DNA from: JALHUB01 sp050010555
Lineage (GTDB): Bacteria > Chloroflexota > Dehalococcoidia > DSTF01 > JALHUB01
DNA: 52,009 bases
Direction of reading: 5' to 3'
Assembly: GCA_050010555.1 (NCBI GenBank)
Contig: JBEKKV010000016.1
Span: forward strand, 1-52,009
The position numbers and the translations under genes are program-made. Shown here piece by piece: positions 33,045 to 42,458 of the stretch. Under the pieces are notes generated by a model. That model saw only the letters and a program-made list of their open reading frames with translations. It was not told the origin of the DNA and did not search any database. Within the stretch, counting starts at the first letter, position 1. Each line of letters starts with the position of its first letter.

Positions 33045-33545
33045 TTACGCCCGCAGAACGCGCGCGACATCCATCAGGTGCTGCGCCTCGTGGTCGCCGA
33101 CGGAACCCTGGATCATCTCCAGCGCCGTCGACATGCCGCCCTGGAACGGGTCCGGCATCTCCTTCTGCAGCACCTCGTCCGGCGTGGCGCCGATGAGTTC
33201 AACTCCCTTTTCGTGGCCCTGCCGGAGCTCCGCGACCAGCTCGAAGACCGTCTTGTCCTTTCGTGCCTCCACCTGCTGCTTGTTGAAGGCGTTGACATCG
33301 AAGTCGGCGCCCATGCCGCCCCCGCCTCCGCTGCCGGAAGCCGCTCGCTGCGCCATGCCGATAAAGAACACCGGCGACATACCCATCGACGCCAGGTGCG
33401 CGAAGACGTCCTTCACCGTCCACTCCGGTCCCTCCGCGCTGTAGACCGGCTTCGCCAGGTCCGCCTCGCTCAGGTTTGCCGCTATCTTCTCGGCGCGTTG
33501 CACGCTGAGCATCAACGCCTCTGATACGTCTTCCTTCGTTGCCAT
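33045..33545 (-). CDS. DinB/MDMPI-like helical protein
   Basis: 166 residues. Four-helix DinB-type protein with metal-site-type histidines: His49 in VFAHLAS and a C-terminal HEAQHL pair. Family members use mycothiol or bacillithiol, or are metal-dependent transferases or isomerases. A Gly-rich insertion (SGSGGGGGMG) interrupts the middle. It sits between the HMT-MetF fusion and metY in the methionine operon, suggesting a thiol-related accessory role, but this is only context. Confidence 0.75.
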   Translation of the reverse strand: MATKEDVSEALMLSVQRAEKIAANLSEADLAKPVYSAEGPEWTVKDVFAHLASMGMSPVFFIGMAQRAASGSGGGGGMGADFDVNAFNKQQVEARKDKTVFELVAELRQGHEKGVELIGATPDEVLQKEMPDPFQGGMSTALEMIQGSVGDHEAQHLMDVARVLRA

Positions 33546-33572
33546 GATTTCCTCCCTTGGCCTGAACCAGCC

Positions 33573-35414
33573 CTATCTCTGAACCGAAGCGGCAAGCTCC
33601 GCCGCAACGTCGAACCGGCCGAACGACGGCATTATGCAGACGCCCTCCACCTTGCCGCGTACTTGATGGAGCAGCTCCCGCGCTATAGCCATGCCTTCCG
33701 CCAGTCCGTTATCGCCGGCCAGGCGCATTCGCTCCCGAATTGACTCCGGCAGCGTCACGCCGGCCAGCTCGTGGTGGATGAACTCGGCGTGGCGCTGGCT
33801 GTAGAGAGGCATGATGCCCAGGATGACCGGCAGGTTGAACTCCTTGACCGCTTCCAAGTACTCCGCTGCTGCCTCCGCGTCGAATATCGGCTGTGTGAGC
33901 AGGAAATCGGCGCCCGCCTCCTGCTTGCGGCGCGTGTTCTTCATCTCGAGCTCGACCTGACCCATCGGGTTGCCCGCAGCGCCGACAAAGAACGACGCCG
34001 GCTGTCCTATGCTCCCGCCGGACGAATCGACGCCCTCGTTCATCCCCTTCAAGACGCGGATCAGCCCTATCGATCCGACGTCCCAGACGCCGATTGCACG
34101 GGAGTAGCCGGGGCCGCGCGGTGGGTCGCCGCGCAGGCAAAGGATATTGCGCAGCCCGAGCCCGTGCGCGCCGATGAGGTCCGCTTCCAGCGCGATAAGG
34201 TTCCGGTCGCGTGTCGTGCAGTGGACGATCGTCTCAATCCCCACCTGCTGCTTCAGCATCACCGCCATCGCTATCGCGCTCATATGCGTGCGCGCCATTG
34301 GGCTGTCGCCGATGTTCAGGCAGTCGACGCCCGCCTCCTTCAACCGCGCCGCGCTCTCCAGGATGGGCTGGACGTTGAGGCCGCGCGGCGGGTCGACTTC
34401 CACGGTCACGACGAAGCGGCCTGCCGCCAGCTTCTCGCGCAGCGTCTGCGGCTCCGGTCCCATCGACGGCTCTCGTTCGGTGACGACGATGCGTGCTCGC
34501 CGGGACGCCGGAATTGCCGGCACGGTTGCCGTTTCTCCGGATAGCGCCTGGTTCATCGCTGCGATGTGCTCCGGCGTTGTGCCGCAACAACCGCCGATGA
34601 TCGACGCGCCGGCCTCGATAAACTTTGTGGCGTACTCCCGGAAGGACTGCGGCGTTCCCGGGTAGACTATCGACTGCTGCCGGACCTGCGGCTGACCGGC
34701 GTTCGGTTGCGCCGAAAGCTTCGTCGGCTTCGCCACCGCCATTCGCTTGATGATGTCTAGCGCGAGCTGCGGGCCCGGCACGCAGTTGACGCCGACGACG
34801 TTTGCGCCCAGATCCCGTAGAGCCAACGCCGTCTCGCCGGGCTCCTCGCCGGCCCATGTGCGGCCGTCGCGCTGGAACGATAGCTGGACCATCACCGGCA
34901 CGTCTCCCAACTCTCGCGCCGCCCGCAATGCCTCCTTTGCCTCGGCCAGCGTTGGGAACGTCTCGATAGCGATGAGGTCCACTCCGGCTTCCAGCAGCGC
35001 CTCGATCTGCTCGCGGAAGACGCGGTACGCTTTCTTCAGCGTCACGTTCTCGGCTCCCGGCAGCCCGACGTCCAGCGGGCCCACCGCGCCGGCGATGAAC
35101 ACCGGCCGGCTGGTCTGCGACTGCGCCTGACGCGCTATCTCGACGGCGCGCCGGTTGACTTGAGGTAGCCTGTCCGCCAGTCCGAAGTGCGCCAGCTTCA
35201 GGCTGTTGGCGCCGAACGTGTTCGTCTCGATGATGTCGGCGCCGGCGTCGACGTAGTCGCTGTGCACCTGGAGCACGATGCCCGGGTCGTCCAGATTGAG
35301 CGCTTCCAGGCAAGCGTCGCCGGGGACGCCGCGCTCCCGCAGCAACGTGCCTATCGCGCCGTCGCAGAGAAGCGGCCTCTGTTCCAGAGTCTTCAGAAAG
35401 GGACTTCGCACCAA
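33573..35414 (-). CDS. Homocysteine S-methyltransferase / methylenetetrahydrofolate reductase fusion
   Basis: 613 residues from GTG 35414. The N-terminal domain (1-290) is a Zn-dependent homocysteine S-methyltransferase with ligands Cys211 (VNCVPGP), Cys276 and Cys277 (GGCCGTT). The C-terminal domain (about 325-613) is a MetF-type FAD barrel (GRFVVTVEVDPPRG). The fusion gives folate reduction and methyl transfer in one chain. No B12-binding domain is attached, so the methyl may pass from methyl-THF or a methylated donor. First gene of the methionine operon; no SAM-riboswitch-like leader was recognised in the short upstream gap. Confidence 0.92.
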   Translation of the reverse strand: MVRSPFLKTLEQRPLLCDGAIGTLLRERGVPGDACLEALNLDDPGIVLQVHSDYVDAGADIIETNTFGANSLKLAHFGLADRLPQVNRRAVEIARQAQSQTSRPVFIAGAVGPLDVGLPGAENVTLKKAYRVFREQIEALLEAGVDLIAIETFPTLAEAKEALRAARELGDVPVMVQLSFQRDGRTWAGEEPGETALALRDLGANVVGVNCVPGPQLALDIIKRMAVAKPTKLSAQPNAGQPQVRQQSIVYPGTPQSFREYATKFIEAGASIIGGCCGTTPEHIAAMNQALSGETATVPAIPASRRARIVVTEREPSMGPEPQTLREKLAAGRFVVTVEVDPPRGLNVQPILESAARLKEAGVDCLNIGDSPMARTHMSAIAMAVMLKQQVGIETIVHCTTRDRNLIALEADLIGAHGLGLRNILCLRGDPPRGPGYSRAIGVWDVGSIGLIRVLKGMNEGVDSSGGSIGQPASFFVGAAGNPMGQVELEMKNTRRKQEAGADFLLTQPIFDAEAAAEYLEAVKEFNLPVILGIMPLYSQRHAEFIHHELAGVTLPESIRERMRLAGDNGLAEGMAIARELLHQVRGKVEGVCIMPSFGRFDVAAELAASVQR

Positions 35415-35490
35415 TTCATTTCTCCGCTAGAAATCAAAGGGGAGTGATCTGAGGATACCTAATCGACGCGCCCTGAGCAATCCGGAAAGG

Positions 35491-35958
35491 CTAGCGCCGC
35501 CTGACCAGTAGCAGGACCCCGATGACGATGATGACCAGCGGCCATAGCCTCGACCAGTGCAGCCAGCCGAGCAGATCGAGGTTGCCGAACAGAAAGAGGA
35601 CGCCGAGGACGATCAGCAGCAGTCCCGCCAGCGCGGCCGGCTCCAACCGTCGCGGCTCCTCCGACGACACGCCTCGAAACGTCGCGTGGACTTCGTTGCC
35701 GATCTGCCTGGCCGACGACGCCATGTCGTCGACGTTCTCGCGCAACGACTCCCGCGTGCTCTTCCCCAACGACGCCTCCGCCGGGATGATGAGCCACAGC
35801 AGCAGGTAGAGGACGGCGCCGATGACCACGGCGGTAGCGACCGTGACGATGGTGTAGATGATGCGCACAACCGTCGGGTCGATGTCGAAGTACTCGCCGA
35901 GACCGCCGCAAACGCCGCCGAGGATGCGCTGCGTCGAGCTGCGATAAAGTCGTTCCAC
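35491..35958 (-). CDS. PspC-domain membrane protein
   Basis: 155 residues. PspC domain at the N-terminus (LYRSSTQRILGGVCGGLGEYF, then a helix ending LLLWLIIP) followed by a charged linker and a C-terminal two-helix LiaF-like membrane unit (LLIVLGVLFLFGN, LWPLVIIVIGVLLLV). Such proteins take part in envelope-stress control. No psp operon partners are seen beside it. Confidence 0.9.
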   Translation of the reverse strand: MERLYRSSTQRILGGVCGGLGEYFDIDPTVVRIIYTIVTVATAVVIGAVLYLLLWLIIPAEASLGKSTRESLRENVDDMASSARQIGNEVHATFRGVSSEEPRRLEPAALAGLLLIVLGVLFLFGNLDLLGWLHWSRLWPLVIIVIGVLLLVRRR

Positions 35959-36058
35959 TAAGACAACCTCTGCGAATAATTATAGCAGCAGCGGCAGCTT
36001 CACCGGCATGAGGGACCGCGACGGAGGATGGCGGCGACCGCCCGGACCGTCGCGAGAC

Positions 36059-36919
36059 CTAAGGAAACAGCTTGACTTGCGGCTTCCCCTGTAGCCGGCG
36101 GATCCCCGACCGCAGCGCCAGGTATCCTCGCACCAGTGCCCCGTTGGCGATTGGGCTGCCCGCCATCGTCGCGCCGTCGATTGGAAAGGCGACGCCGGAG
36201 ATGAAGGACGCCTCGTCGCTCGCCAGGAACGCCACGGACGCCGCTATGTCCTCAGCCGTAGCCATCCTCCCGAGTGGAGAAGACGCACGCAGGGCAGCGC
36301 GACCCGGCGGGCCAAAGGCGTCCCACAGCGGTTTCAGGAACGGCGTATCCACCCAGCCGGGGCAGATCGCGACGGAACGAATGCCGAACGGGCCGTATAC
36401 GTGCGCGACATGACGCATGAGCATGATGACGCCCGTCTTCGAGACGTTGTACTCGATGCCGACGGGGCTGGAAACGATGCCGGCCATGCTCGCCGTGGCA
36501 AGCAGCACGCCCCGCTTCTGGCGTCTCATGATTGGCAGTGCGGCCTTCACGGTCAGAAAGACACCGGTCAGGTTGACGTCGAGCACACGGCGCCACGACT
36601 CTTCCGGACAATCGCCCACGGGCAGCAACCGGGGCGTGACCCCCGCGTTAGCCAGCACGACGTCGAGGCGGCCGAAACGACGCTGCGTCTCCGCGAAAGC
36701 GGCCTCCACCTGCGTCGCCTGCGTCACGTCGGCGACGAGCGTGATCGCCTCGCCACCGGAACTGTTGACGCTCTCCGCCGTGGCCGCGGCGTCCTTCTCG
36801 CTGATGTCAACCGCGGCGACCTTCGCGCCCTCCGCCGCAAAGCGCCGCGCGCACGCCGCGCCGATCCCTGACCCCGCGCCGGTGATGAGGGCGGTCCTCC
36901 CGATGAGTCGAGGCTCCAT
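36059..36919 (-). CDS. SDR-family oxidoreductase
   Basis: 286 residues. TGAGSGIGAA for NAD(P) binding, LANAG in mid-chain, catalytic YNVSK, and a tail longer than usual by about 30 residues ending in LQGKPQVKLFP. Typical glucose/ribitol-type classical SDR. Substrate unknown. It stands alone, divergent from the FAH-family gene by about 200 nt. Confidence 0.85.
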   Translation of the reverse strand: MEPRLIGRTALITGAGSGIGAACARRFAAEGAKVAAVDISEKDAAATAESVNSSGGEAITLVADVTQATQVEAAFAETQRRFGRLDVVLANAGVTPRLLPVGDCPEESWRRVLDVNLTGVFLTVKAALPIMRRQKRGVLLATASMAGIVSSPVGIEYNVSKTGVIMLMRHVAHVYGPFGIRSVAICPGWVDTPFLKPLWDAFGPPGRAALRASSPLGRMATAEDIAASVAFLASDEASFISGVAFPIDGATMAGSPIANGALVRGYLALRSGIRRLQGKPQVKLFP

Positions 36920-37116
36920 AGCTGCATTCTCCTTTCGGGACTTCGCGTGGCGGTGGGCATTATTCTACTTCGGCGCCGTGGCGAATGCGCAACCGCCGGA
37001 CACGCGGTGAAGGTCGGTCGAGACGCGGCCCCCGGTGAAGAGACCGTGAAGAAGGCCGGTTGACGGATCGCTGCCTCTGCGCTGTAATTGGGGAACACCG
37101 TGGGAAGGAGAGATAA

Positions 37117-38043
37117 ATGCGTTTGCTGACTTTCCGACGAGAGGGCGTTGCGAGAACAGGCATCGAGGCGGGCGGCTACGTCGTGGAGACGGCGAAGGCG
37201 TCGGAGCTGGGCGTTGACGGCCTGTCCGACGCCGGCGATATGCTGGACCTTCTGCGCGGCGGCGCCCCGACGCTCGACGCTGCGCGACAGCTCCTCGCCA
37301 CCGTCGAGCGCGCGGTCGGCGACGGCCAGGCGGACGGGCTCGTCGCGCGCGGGGTGTTGCACAAGCTCGACGAGGTTGAGCTGACGGCGCCGGTTCCCGC
37401 CCCGTCCAAAATCGTCGCCATCGGGCTGAACTATCGCGACCACGCCCGCGAGCAGGGCGTGCCGGTGCCGGAAAAGCCGCTCATCTTCGCCAAGTTCCCA
37501 ACGTCGGTCATCGGCCCGGGCGACACGATAACCTGGGACCCGGCTTTGACCCAGCAGGTCGACTACGAGGCTGAGCTTGCGGTGGTGATCGGAAAGAAGT
37601 GCCGCAACGTGACGGAGAAGGACGCTCTCTCCTTCGTCGGCGGCTACACCTGCGGCAACGATGTCAGCGCCCGCGACCTGCAATTTGGCGACCGGCAATG
37701 GGTGCGCGGCAAAAGCCTGGACACCTTCTGCCCTCTCGGGCCCGTCCTCGTGACGCCGGACGAAGTCGGCGACCCGCAGTCGCTCGCCATCCGCACGCTG
37801 CTCAACGGCGAAGTGATGCAAGACTCGTCGACCGGCGAGATGGTGTTCGGGGTGGCGGAGCTCATCGCCTTCGCCAGCCGCGCCTTCACGCTGCTTGCCG
37901 GCGACGTGCTGTTGACCGGCACGCCGAGCGGCGTCGGCGTCTTCCGCAAGCCGCCCGTCTTCCTGAAGGACGGCGACCGGATCGCGATCGAAATCGAGCG
38001 GATCGGCCGGCTGGAGAACGTCTGCCGAACTGTGTCGTCGTAG
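37117..38043 (+). CDS. Fumarylacetoacetate hydrolase-family protein
   Basis: 308 residues with GGAAGGAG ahead of the ATG. C-terminal FAH domain with metal ligands in VDYEAELAVVIG (Glu pair) and GNDVSARDLQ (Asp), plus LLTGTPSGVG. The N-terminal 70 residues are the usual cap. Members hydrolyse or decarboxylate 2-oxo/enol acids from aromatic catabolism, or are oxaloacetate decarboxylase-like. The exact reaction cannot be set. Confidence 0.9.
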   Translation: MRLLTFRREGVARTGIEAGGYVVETAKASELGVDGLSDAGDMLDLLRGGAPTLDAARQLLATVERAVGDGQADGLVARGVLHKLDEVELTAPVPAPSKIVAIGLNYRDHAREQGVPVPEKPLIFAKFPTSVIGPGDTITWDPALTQQVDYEAELAVVIGKKCRNVTEKDALSFVGGYTCGNDVSARDLQFGDRQWVRGKSLDTFCPLGPVLVTPDEVGDPQSLAIRTLLNGEVMQDSSTGEMVFGVAELIAFASRAFTLLAGDVLLTGTPSGVGVFRKPPVFLKDGDRIAIEIERIGRLENVCRTVSS

Positions 38044-38058
38044 GTTGGGATTGACCAG

Positions 38059-38606
38059 CTAGCGGAGCGGCGAATAGGGCAGCGTGAACACCGGGAACAT
38101 CCGCTCCACCGGCGCGTTCTGCCGCACAGCGCGGAAGAACGCGTTCGTCCTCTCGTCCGAGCGCTTGTAGCCACCCAGGCGCACCGGCCCCTTCCAGACG
38201 TCCGTCACCTCGTTCTGGTTGGCGACGATGGTCCGCCACGTCGCGACCATCGGCAGGTTGGCGGCCACTGCCTGCATTCCGGCGATGAGCTGTTGCATCC
38301 GGCCGGGCGCGATCTCCATGATGGCAATCGAATACGTCCCCAGCGGCGCTTCCGCCGTCTCCTTCCAGGCATCGTGCAGCCGTTCCGCCGGAATCGGGCC
38401 CAGCGGCTCCAGCAGACGCGTCCGGCGCCTCGGCGCCAGCTCCTCGACGCGCGCGGCGTAGGCGAGCCACGGCTCTGCGTGCTCGCGGCCAAACGAAAGC
38501 CCATTCGCTCCAAAGCCGGGAGGCTCTCCTGCGCCAGCGCGACGAACGTATCTAGCGTTTCCGGGCTGGGCGGATCCAGATTCAGCGTCTCTTCCAGGTA
38601 AATCAT
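38059..38606 (-). pseudogene. NIPSNAP-like protein gene broken by a frameshift
   Basis: Starts MIYLEETLNL at 38606 in one frame and reads coherently to ALERMGFRL (near 38490), then continues in another frame as SFGREHAEPWLAYAARVEEL through to PVFTLPYSPLR at 38059. The two halves together look like one NIPSNAP-type dimeric alpha/beta-barrel protein of about 180 residues. The shift equals loss of one base near 38485-38500. Assembly error, natural frameshift or recent inactivation are all possible. Confidence 0.7.
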
Positions 38607-38615
38607 CGCCCTCTC

Positions 38616-39029
38616 CTACTCGCCGATAATCTTCACGATGACCCGCTTGCGCCGGCGGCCGTCGAACTCCGCGTAGAACACCTGCTCCCACGGCCCGAGG
38701 TCGAGCCGTCCCTTCGTCACCGGCAGCATGACCTGGTGTCCGACGAGCGTGCGCTTGAGGTGGGCGTCGCCGTTGTCCTCGCCGGTGCGATGATGGCGAT
38801 AGTCCGGCCGGAAGGGCGCCAGCTTCTCCACCCAGTCGGCGAAGTCCTGCCATAAGCCCGGCTCGTTATCGTTCACCCAGATCGCCGCGGTGATGTGCAT
38901 TGCGCTGACGAGACAGAGGCCCTCCTGCACGCCGGAATCGCGCAGTGTTGCCTCAACGTGCTCGGTGATGTTGATCAAGTCCCGTCGCGACTGCGTGTTG
39001 AACCAGAGGTAGTTTGTGTGGCTCTTCAT
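38616..39029 (-). CDS. YjbQ/UPF0047 family protein
   Basis: 137 residues, typical length. Conserved features: LCLVSAMHITAAIWVND near the middle (His47), HHRTGEDNGDAHLKRTLVG (conserved His, Asp and Glu), and GRLDLGPWEQVFYAEFDG at the C-terminus. Members have weak thiamine-phosphate-synthase activity in vitro but no settled role. Ends 10 nt from the broken NIPSNAP-like gene. Confidence 0.92.
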   Translation of the reverse strand: MKSHTNYLWFNTQSRRDLINITEHVEATLRDSGVQEGLCLVSAMHITAAIWVNDNEPGLWQDFADWVEKLAPFRPDYRHHRTGEDNGDAHLKRTLVGHQVMLPVTKGRLDLGPWEQVFYAEFDGRRRKRVIVKIIGE

Positions 39030-39137
39030 CCGTCCTCCCTGACGCTTCGACGAGGTGGTGTTCGAAGGGCTGGCCGCCCGCGCCGATTATCGTCGCGACG
39101 CTCTTGCTGGGCAAGCGGCGACCGCGGGCAGGCCGGA

Positions 39138-39842
39138 TCAGTCGCTCGGATTGATCGTGAAGGGGTCCTCGATCATCGAAGTGACAACTTGCATTGCATC
39201 CGCCCTCAGGTCCGCCGGCACGCCGTCCGGCGATGCCTCCGTAAGCGTCCACCCGAACTCAACCTGGGCCCACATCTGATCGGTCTGCCATTCACAGCGC
39301 AGGCGCGGGTTCAATTCGGGCGGCGTCGCGGTCGGCGGCGGCGGCTGGCTCACGACCACGCCCGGACTGGGAATGATGATGCGGCAGGTGACTGACGTTC
39401 CGCTGATGTCGGACGTCTGGCAGTCCTTCGGGTCGCATTGGCCCGTCTCTTGCGCCGTCTTTGGCTTGCTTTCGTAGATCGCGATGGTCGGCGCGGTCGT
39501 GCCATAGTCCGTCACCAGGAAGACGTGCGCTTCTGACCCCGAAGCGCCTCCCGAGGCCGGGACGATGTCATCGCGGATAAACCTCTGGTTGATGCCGTTC
39601 GGCAGGTAGTTAGGCAACACGAGCGAGAGATCGGCGCGGTTCGACAGCTCCTGCGGGGCTAGCCACAGAGATTTTTCGGTGTCCGTCGGCGGCCCGCCAT
39701 CGAAGCGGAGCCACTTTGGTTGAGAGATCCCCTGGCTGGTCGGAGAAGCAGCCGGGTTGCTCTTGGAGCCGCCGCACGCTGGCAGCGCCGCCAGCGAAAA
39801 CGCCGCCGCGACCGCAAGCAATACGTGGAATCCAAGCCTCAT
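39138..39842 (-). CDS. Lipoprotein of unknown function
   Basis: 234 residues. Signal peptide and lipobox AALPAC, then a Ser/Pro-rich linker and a mixed alpha/beta domain (WLAPQELSNRADLSLVLPNYLPNG). Cys pairs (QCDPKDC, TCRIII, RCEWQT) suggest disulfides. A Pro-rich stretch (VVSQPPPPTATPPELNP) sits mid-chain. No family recognised. Exposed on the outer face of the membrane. Confidence 0.75.
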   Translation of the reverse strand: MRLGFHVLLAVAAAFSLAALPACGGSKSNPAASPTSQGISQPKWLRFDGGPPTDTEKSLWLAPQELSNRADLSLVLPNYLPNGINQRFIRDDIVPASGGASGSEAHVFLVTDYGTTAPTIAIYESKPKTAQETGQCDPKDCQTSDISGTSVTCRIIIPSPGVVVSQPPPPTATPPELNPRLRCEWQTDQMWAQVEFGWTLTEASPDGVPADLRADAMQVVTSMIEDPFTINPSD

Positions 39843-39958
39843 GCCGCCCTTTACCCTCGGCGGCGATCATAACACGACCGTAAAGTAGCGGACAGAGTGC
39901 TAGGGGGGGTATTTCCGATTTTCGCGCGACTCAGCTGGTCTGGCGACGGAGCGGAAGC

Positions 39959-41419
39959 TCAGGGGTAGCGGCTGGAAAAGAAGTCCCAGACCATCCGCGA
40001 AACCGACTGCCCAAGTGGAATGTCCTGGTACTCCACCGGCACGTCCTGCGTGTAGAAGGAGATGGCGTAGGCGCGCGTCCCGGCGCTGCTGTCGAACTGC
40101 ACGATGCCGATATCGTTATCGATGTACCCACCGGGCATCCAGCTAAAGCCGTTCTTGTGCGAGACTACCCCATCTCCGACGCCGGCGGGGATCAGGTACT
40201 GGAGCCCGGGCTTTACGCCCGTCATCTTTTGCAGCAGGTAGTCGCGCCACGGCGGGTCGACGACCCCTCCGTGGTAGAAGATGGCCAGAGCGCGATTAAT
40301 GTCGTTTGCGGTAATGGTGTTTACCTGCCCTCGCAATGAGAACCAGTCCTCATAGCCGGGCGGGTGATCGAAGAACGTATCCTTCAGCCCCAGCCGCGCG
40401 ATCAGATCGTCTACCTTCAGCGTGCCTCCCAGGACGTCGCCGCCCGTCCTGATCAGCAGGTCGTGCGCCGTGAAAGGATTGCTGCCGTATATCGTCCGTG
40501 CTATCAGGTCGCCGACGTCGCTCTCCGGCGTCAGCCCGTTCTGCACGTCGACGACGTTCGAGAGCAGTACGAACCAGTTCAGCGTACAACCGGCGTAGCG
40601 CGGCACGTCGCCCCGGACGTCTATCGACTCTCCGGTCTGGAGGTCCGTTACCGCCACCGCGGCGTCGATGCCGGAGTCGGCAACGGCGGCGGCCAGGCTA
40701 TCGCGAAGCTGGAGAAGATCGGGGCTCGCTGGCGCCGGCCTGCCGCAACGGATTCCGCTGACCGACCATGTTGGAGTACCCACCCACCCGTTGGGAGTCT
40801 GCGTATTCACGCGCCAGTAGTACGTGAGTCCGGGCGGCAAGCCCTCCCACGTGTACGTCGATTGGCCGGCCGGCAGCGGCCCCTTGCCCAGGAACGTCCC
40901 GCCAGCGAAGTCGTTGTCATAGATGCTGAGGTCGAGCCACTGGGTCGCGCCGGGAATCAGCGACGGTGACCAGGCGAAATTGATGCTGACGCTCGTCGGC
41001 GAGGTACCGCTGCAGTCTTGCGTCGTCGACTGCAGCGGTACGCTCGGCGCGCCGCACTGGCCGGACACGAAGCTGCCGAGTTTGAGCGCATGCCAGCCGT
41101 CGGCGTAGCGGGCGTTGACGCGATAGTAGTACTGCGTGTTGGCGGGGATGCCCTGCCACGTGTAAGAGGTCACGTTCGAGGCGAAGGGCCCCACGCCGGT
41201 GAAGACGCCGGCGTCCAGCCCCAGGGAGTAGGGCGAAAGATCGACCCACACTTCCTGAGCGCCCGGAGCCGACGGCCAGCTAAACGTCACGTCGGCCGCG
41301 CCCGCCGTGGTGACGCTGCACGCCTGCTCCACGGGAGCCGGCCCGCTTGTCGGCGAGCCTGGCAGCGTCGAGCTAACGGCCCAGGCGACCATCAGCAGGC
41401 TGCAAAAGCGATTTCTCAC
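39959..41419 (-). CDS. Secreted beta-lactamase-fold protein with two Fn3-like domains, active site degenerate
   Basis: 486 residues from GTG 41419 with GAGGGA upstream; the longer frame to 41476 lacks a site. A signal peptide precedes two Fn3-like domains (about 33-121 and 136-225, each ending in YYYRVN or YYWRVN), then a class A beta-lactamase-like domain (about 232-486). The expected SxxK reads Cys278-Thr-Leu-Asn281, and the KTG-like motif reads HKNG. It therefore probably lacks beta-lactamase activity and may bind wall or glycan ligands. Inference from motifs only. Confidence 0.8.
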   Translation of the reverse strand: MRNRFCSLLMVAWAVSSTLPGSPTSGPAPVEQACSVTTAGAADVTFSWPSAPGAQEVWVDLSPYSLGLDAGVFTGVGPFASNVTSYTWQGIPANTQYYYRVNARYADGWHALKLGSFVSGQCGAPSVPLQSTTQDCSGTSPTSVSINFAWSPSLIPGATQWLDLSIYDNDFAGGTFLGKGPLPAGQSTYTWEGLPPGLTYYWRVNTQTPNGWVGTPTWSVSGIRCGRPAPASPDLLQLRDSLAAAVADSGIDAAVAVTDLQTGESIDVRGDVPRYAGCTLNWFVLLSNVVDVQNGLTPESDVGDLIARTIYGSNPFTAHDLLIRTGGDVLGGTLKVDDLIARLGLKDTFFDHPPGYEDWFSLRGQVNTITANDINRALAIFYHGGVVDPPWRDYLLQKMTGVKPGLQYLIPAGVGDGVVSHKNGFSWMPGGYIDNDIGIVQFDSSAGTRAYAISFYTQDVPVEYQDIPLGQSVSRMVWDFFSSRYP

Positions 41420-41519
41420 GGCGATCCCTCGCGTGTGCTTTCCCCAAGCTTCGGCCCGCCCTGCGGCGCTAGCCACTATTTTCCCGTATCTCTCGCTCCC
41501 AACATATGCGGGCCGACCC

Positions 41520-42458
41520 TTACTTTTGCGATCGGGCCTCGCCGGCCGTCTTCCATGACGCCAGCGCCTCGTCCATCAACGAAATCAGGTGCTCTTTCTC
41601 GTCCGGCAGGCGGTACCCTTCCCAGTCCGGCCGGAATATACGCACGTTGGCGACGTGGTCGAAGCAAATGTTGCCGCTTATCTCCAGCCGTCGCACCATC
41701 CTGCGTAGCTCGTCCAGCATGTCCATCGGCGTCATCGGCGCGAACTCGCCGGCGACGTACTGTTCGTACAGAGGCGTTCCCGGCGTCAGCATGAGTGGCC
41801 GGACGCGGACGTAGCTCGGATTCGTGGCGTTCAGAACCGCCGCAGTATTGCGGGCGTGCTGCTCCGTCAACTGCCAGCCGCCGAGGCCGGGCATAACGTA
41901 CTCCGACAGCTCGAACCCCGCCTCCATCGCCTTCCTGCCGGCGTCCGTCATCTCCCGCGAAGTGGCGCCCTTCTTAATGCGCGCCAGCACCTCGTCGTCG
42001 CCGCTCTCCAGGCCCATGTGCAGACGGGTGAGGCCGGCGTCGCGCAGCCGCTGTAGCTCCGATGGTTCCTTCTTGAGGACCGTCTTGGCGCGGGCATATG
42101 ACGTAATGCGTTCCAGCGAAGGGAAGCGTTCTCGCAGGTGCAGAATGATCTCCACCAGCGTTTGCGTCTTCACAATAATGGCGTTGGAATCGGCCAGGAA
42201 GGCGGTGCGCGGCGCGACGGTATGGCCCTGCGCACGCATCTCCTCGGCGGTGGCCGCCAGCGCGTCGATATCGCCCTGCACCTCTTCAACGGATCGGAGC
42301 ATGCCCTTTCGCGGGAGGTCCTTGTAAACGGCGCAGAACGTGCAGTAGTTCCAGGGGCAGCCGCGCATCACGCGGATCAGCAGCGATCGCGCCTCGCTGG
42401 GAGGCCGTATCGGCGGCAGTTCATAGGTAAGAGCGCGTTGGTCGGTTGGGTTCGTCAT
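41520..42458 (-). CDS. Radical SAM protein
   Basis: 312 residues. The cluster motif is Cys34-x4-Cys39-x2-Cys42 (RGCPWNYCTFC), a CX4CX2C variant found in a group of Elp3/B12-type radical SAM proteins. HMGLESGDDEVLARIKKG is a typical SAM-domain segment. No B12-binding or extra cluster domain. Substrate not recognisable. Confidence 0.85.
   Translation of the reverse strand: MTNPTDQRALTYELPPIRPPSEARSLLIRVMRGCPWNYCTFCAVYKDLPRKGMLRSVEEVQGDIDALAATAEEMRAQGHTVAPRTAFLADSNAIIVKTQTLVEIILHLRERFPSLERITSYARAKTVLKKEPSELQRLRDAGLTRLHMGLESGDDEVLARIKKGATSREMTDAGRKAMEAGFELSEYVMPGLGGWQLTEQHARNTAAVLNATNPSYVRVRPLMLTPGTPLYEQYVAGEFAPMTPMDMLDELRRMVRRLEISGNICFDHVANVRIFRPDWEGYRLPDEKEHLISLMDEALASWKTAGEARSQK

Noticed and set aside
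35415..35490. SAM riboswitch ahead of the methionine operon
   Set aside because: The gap is only 76 bases and shows no SAM-box stems.
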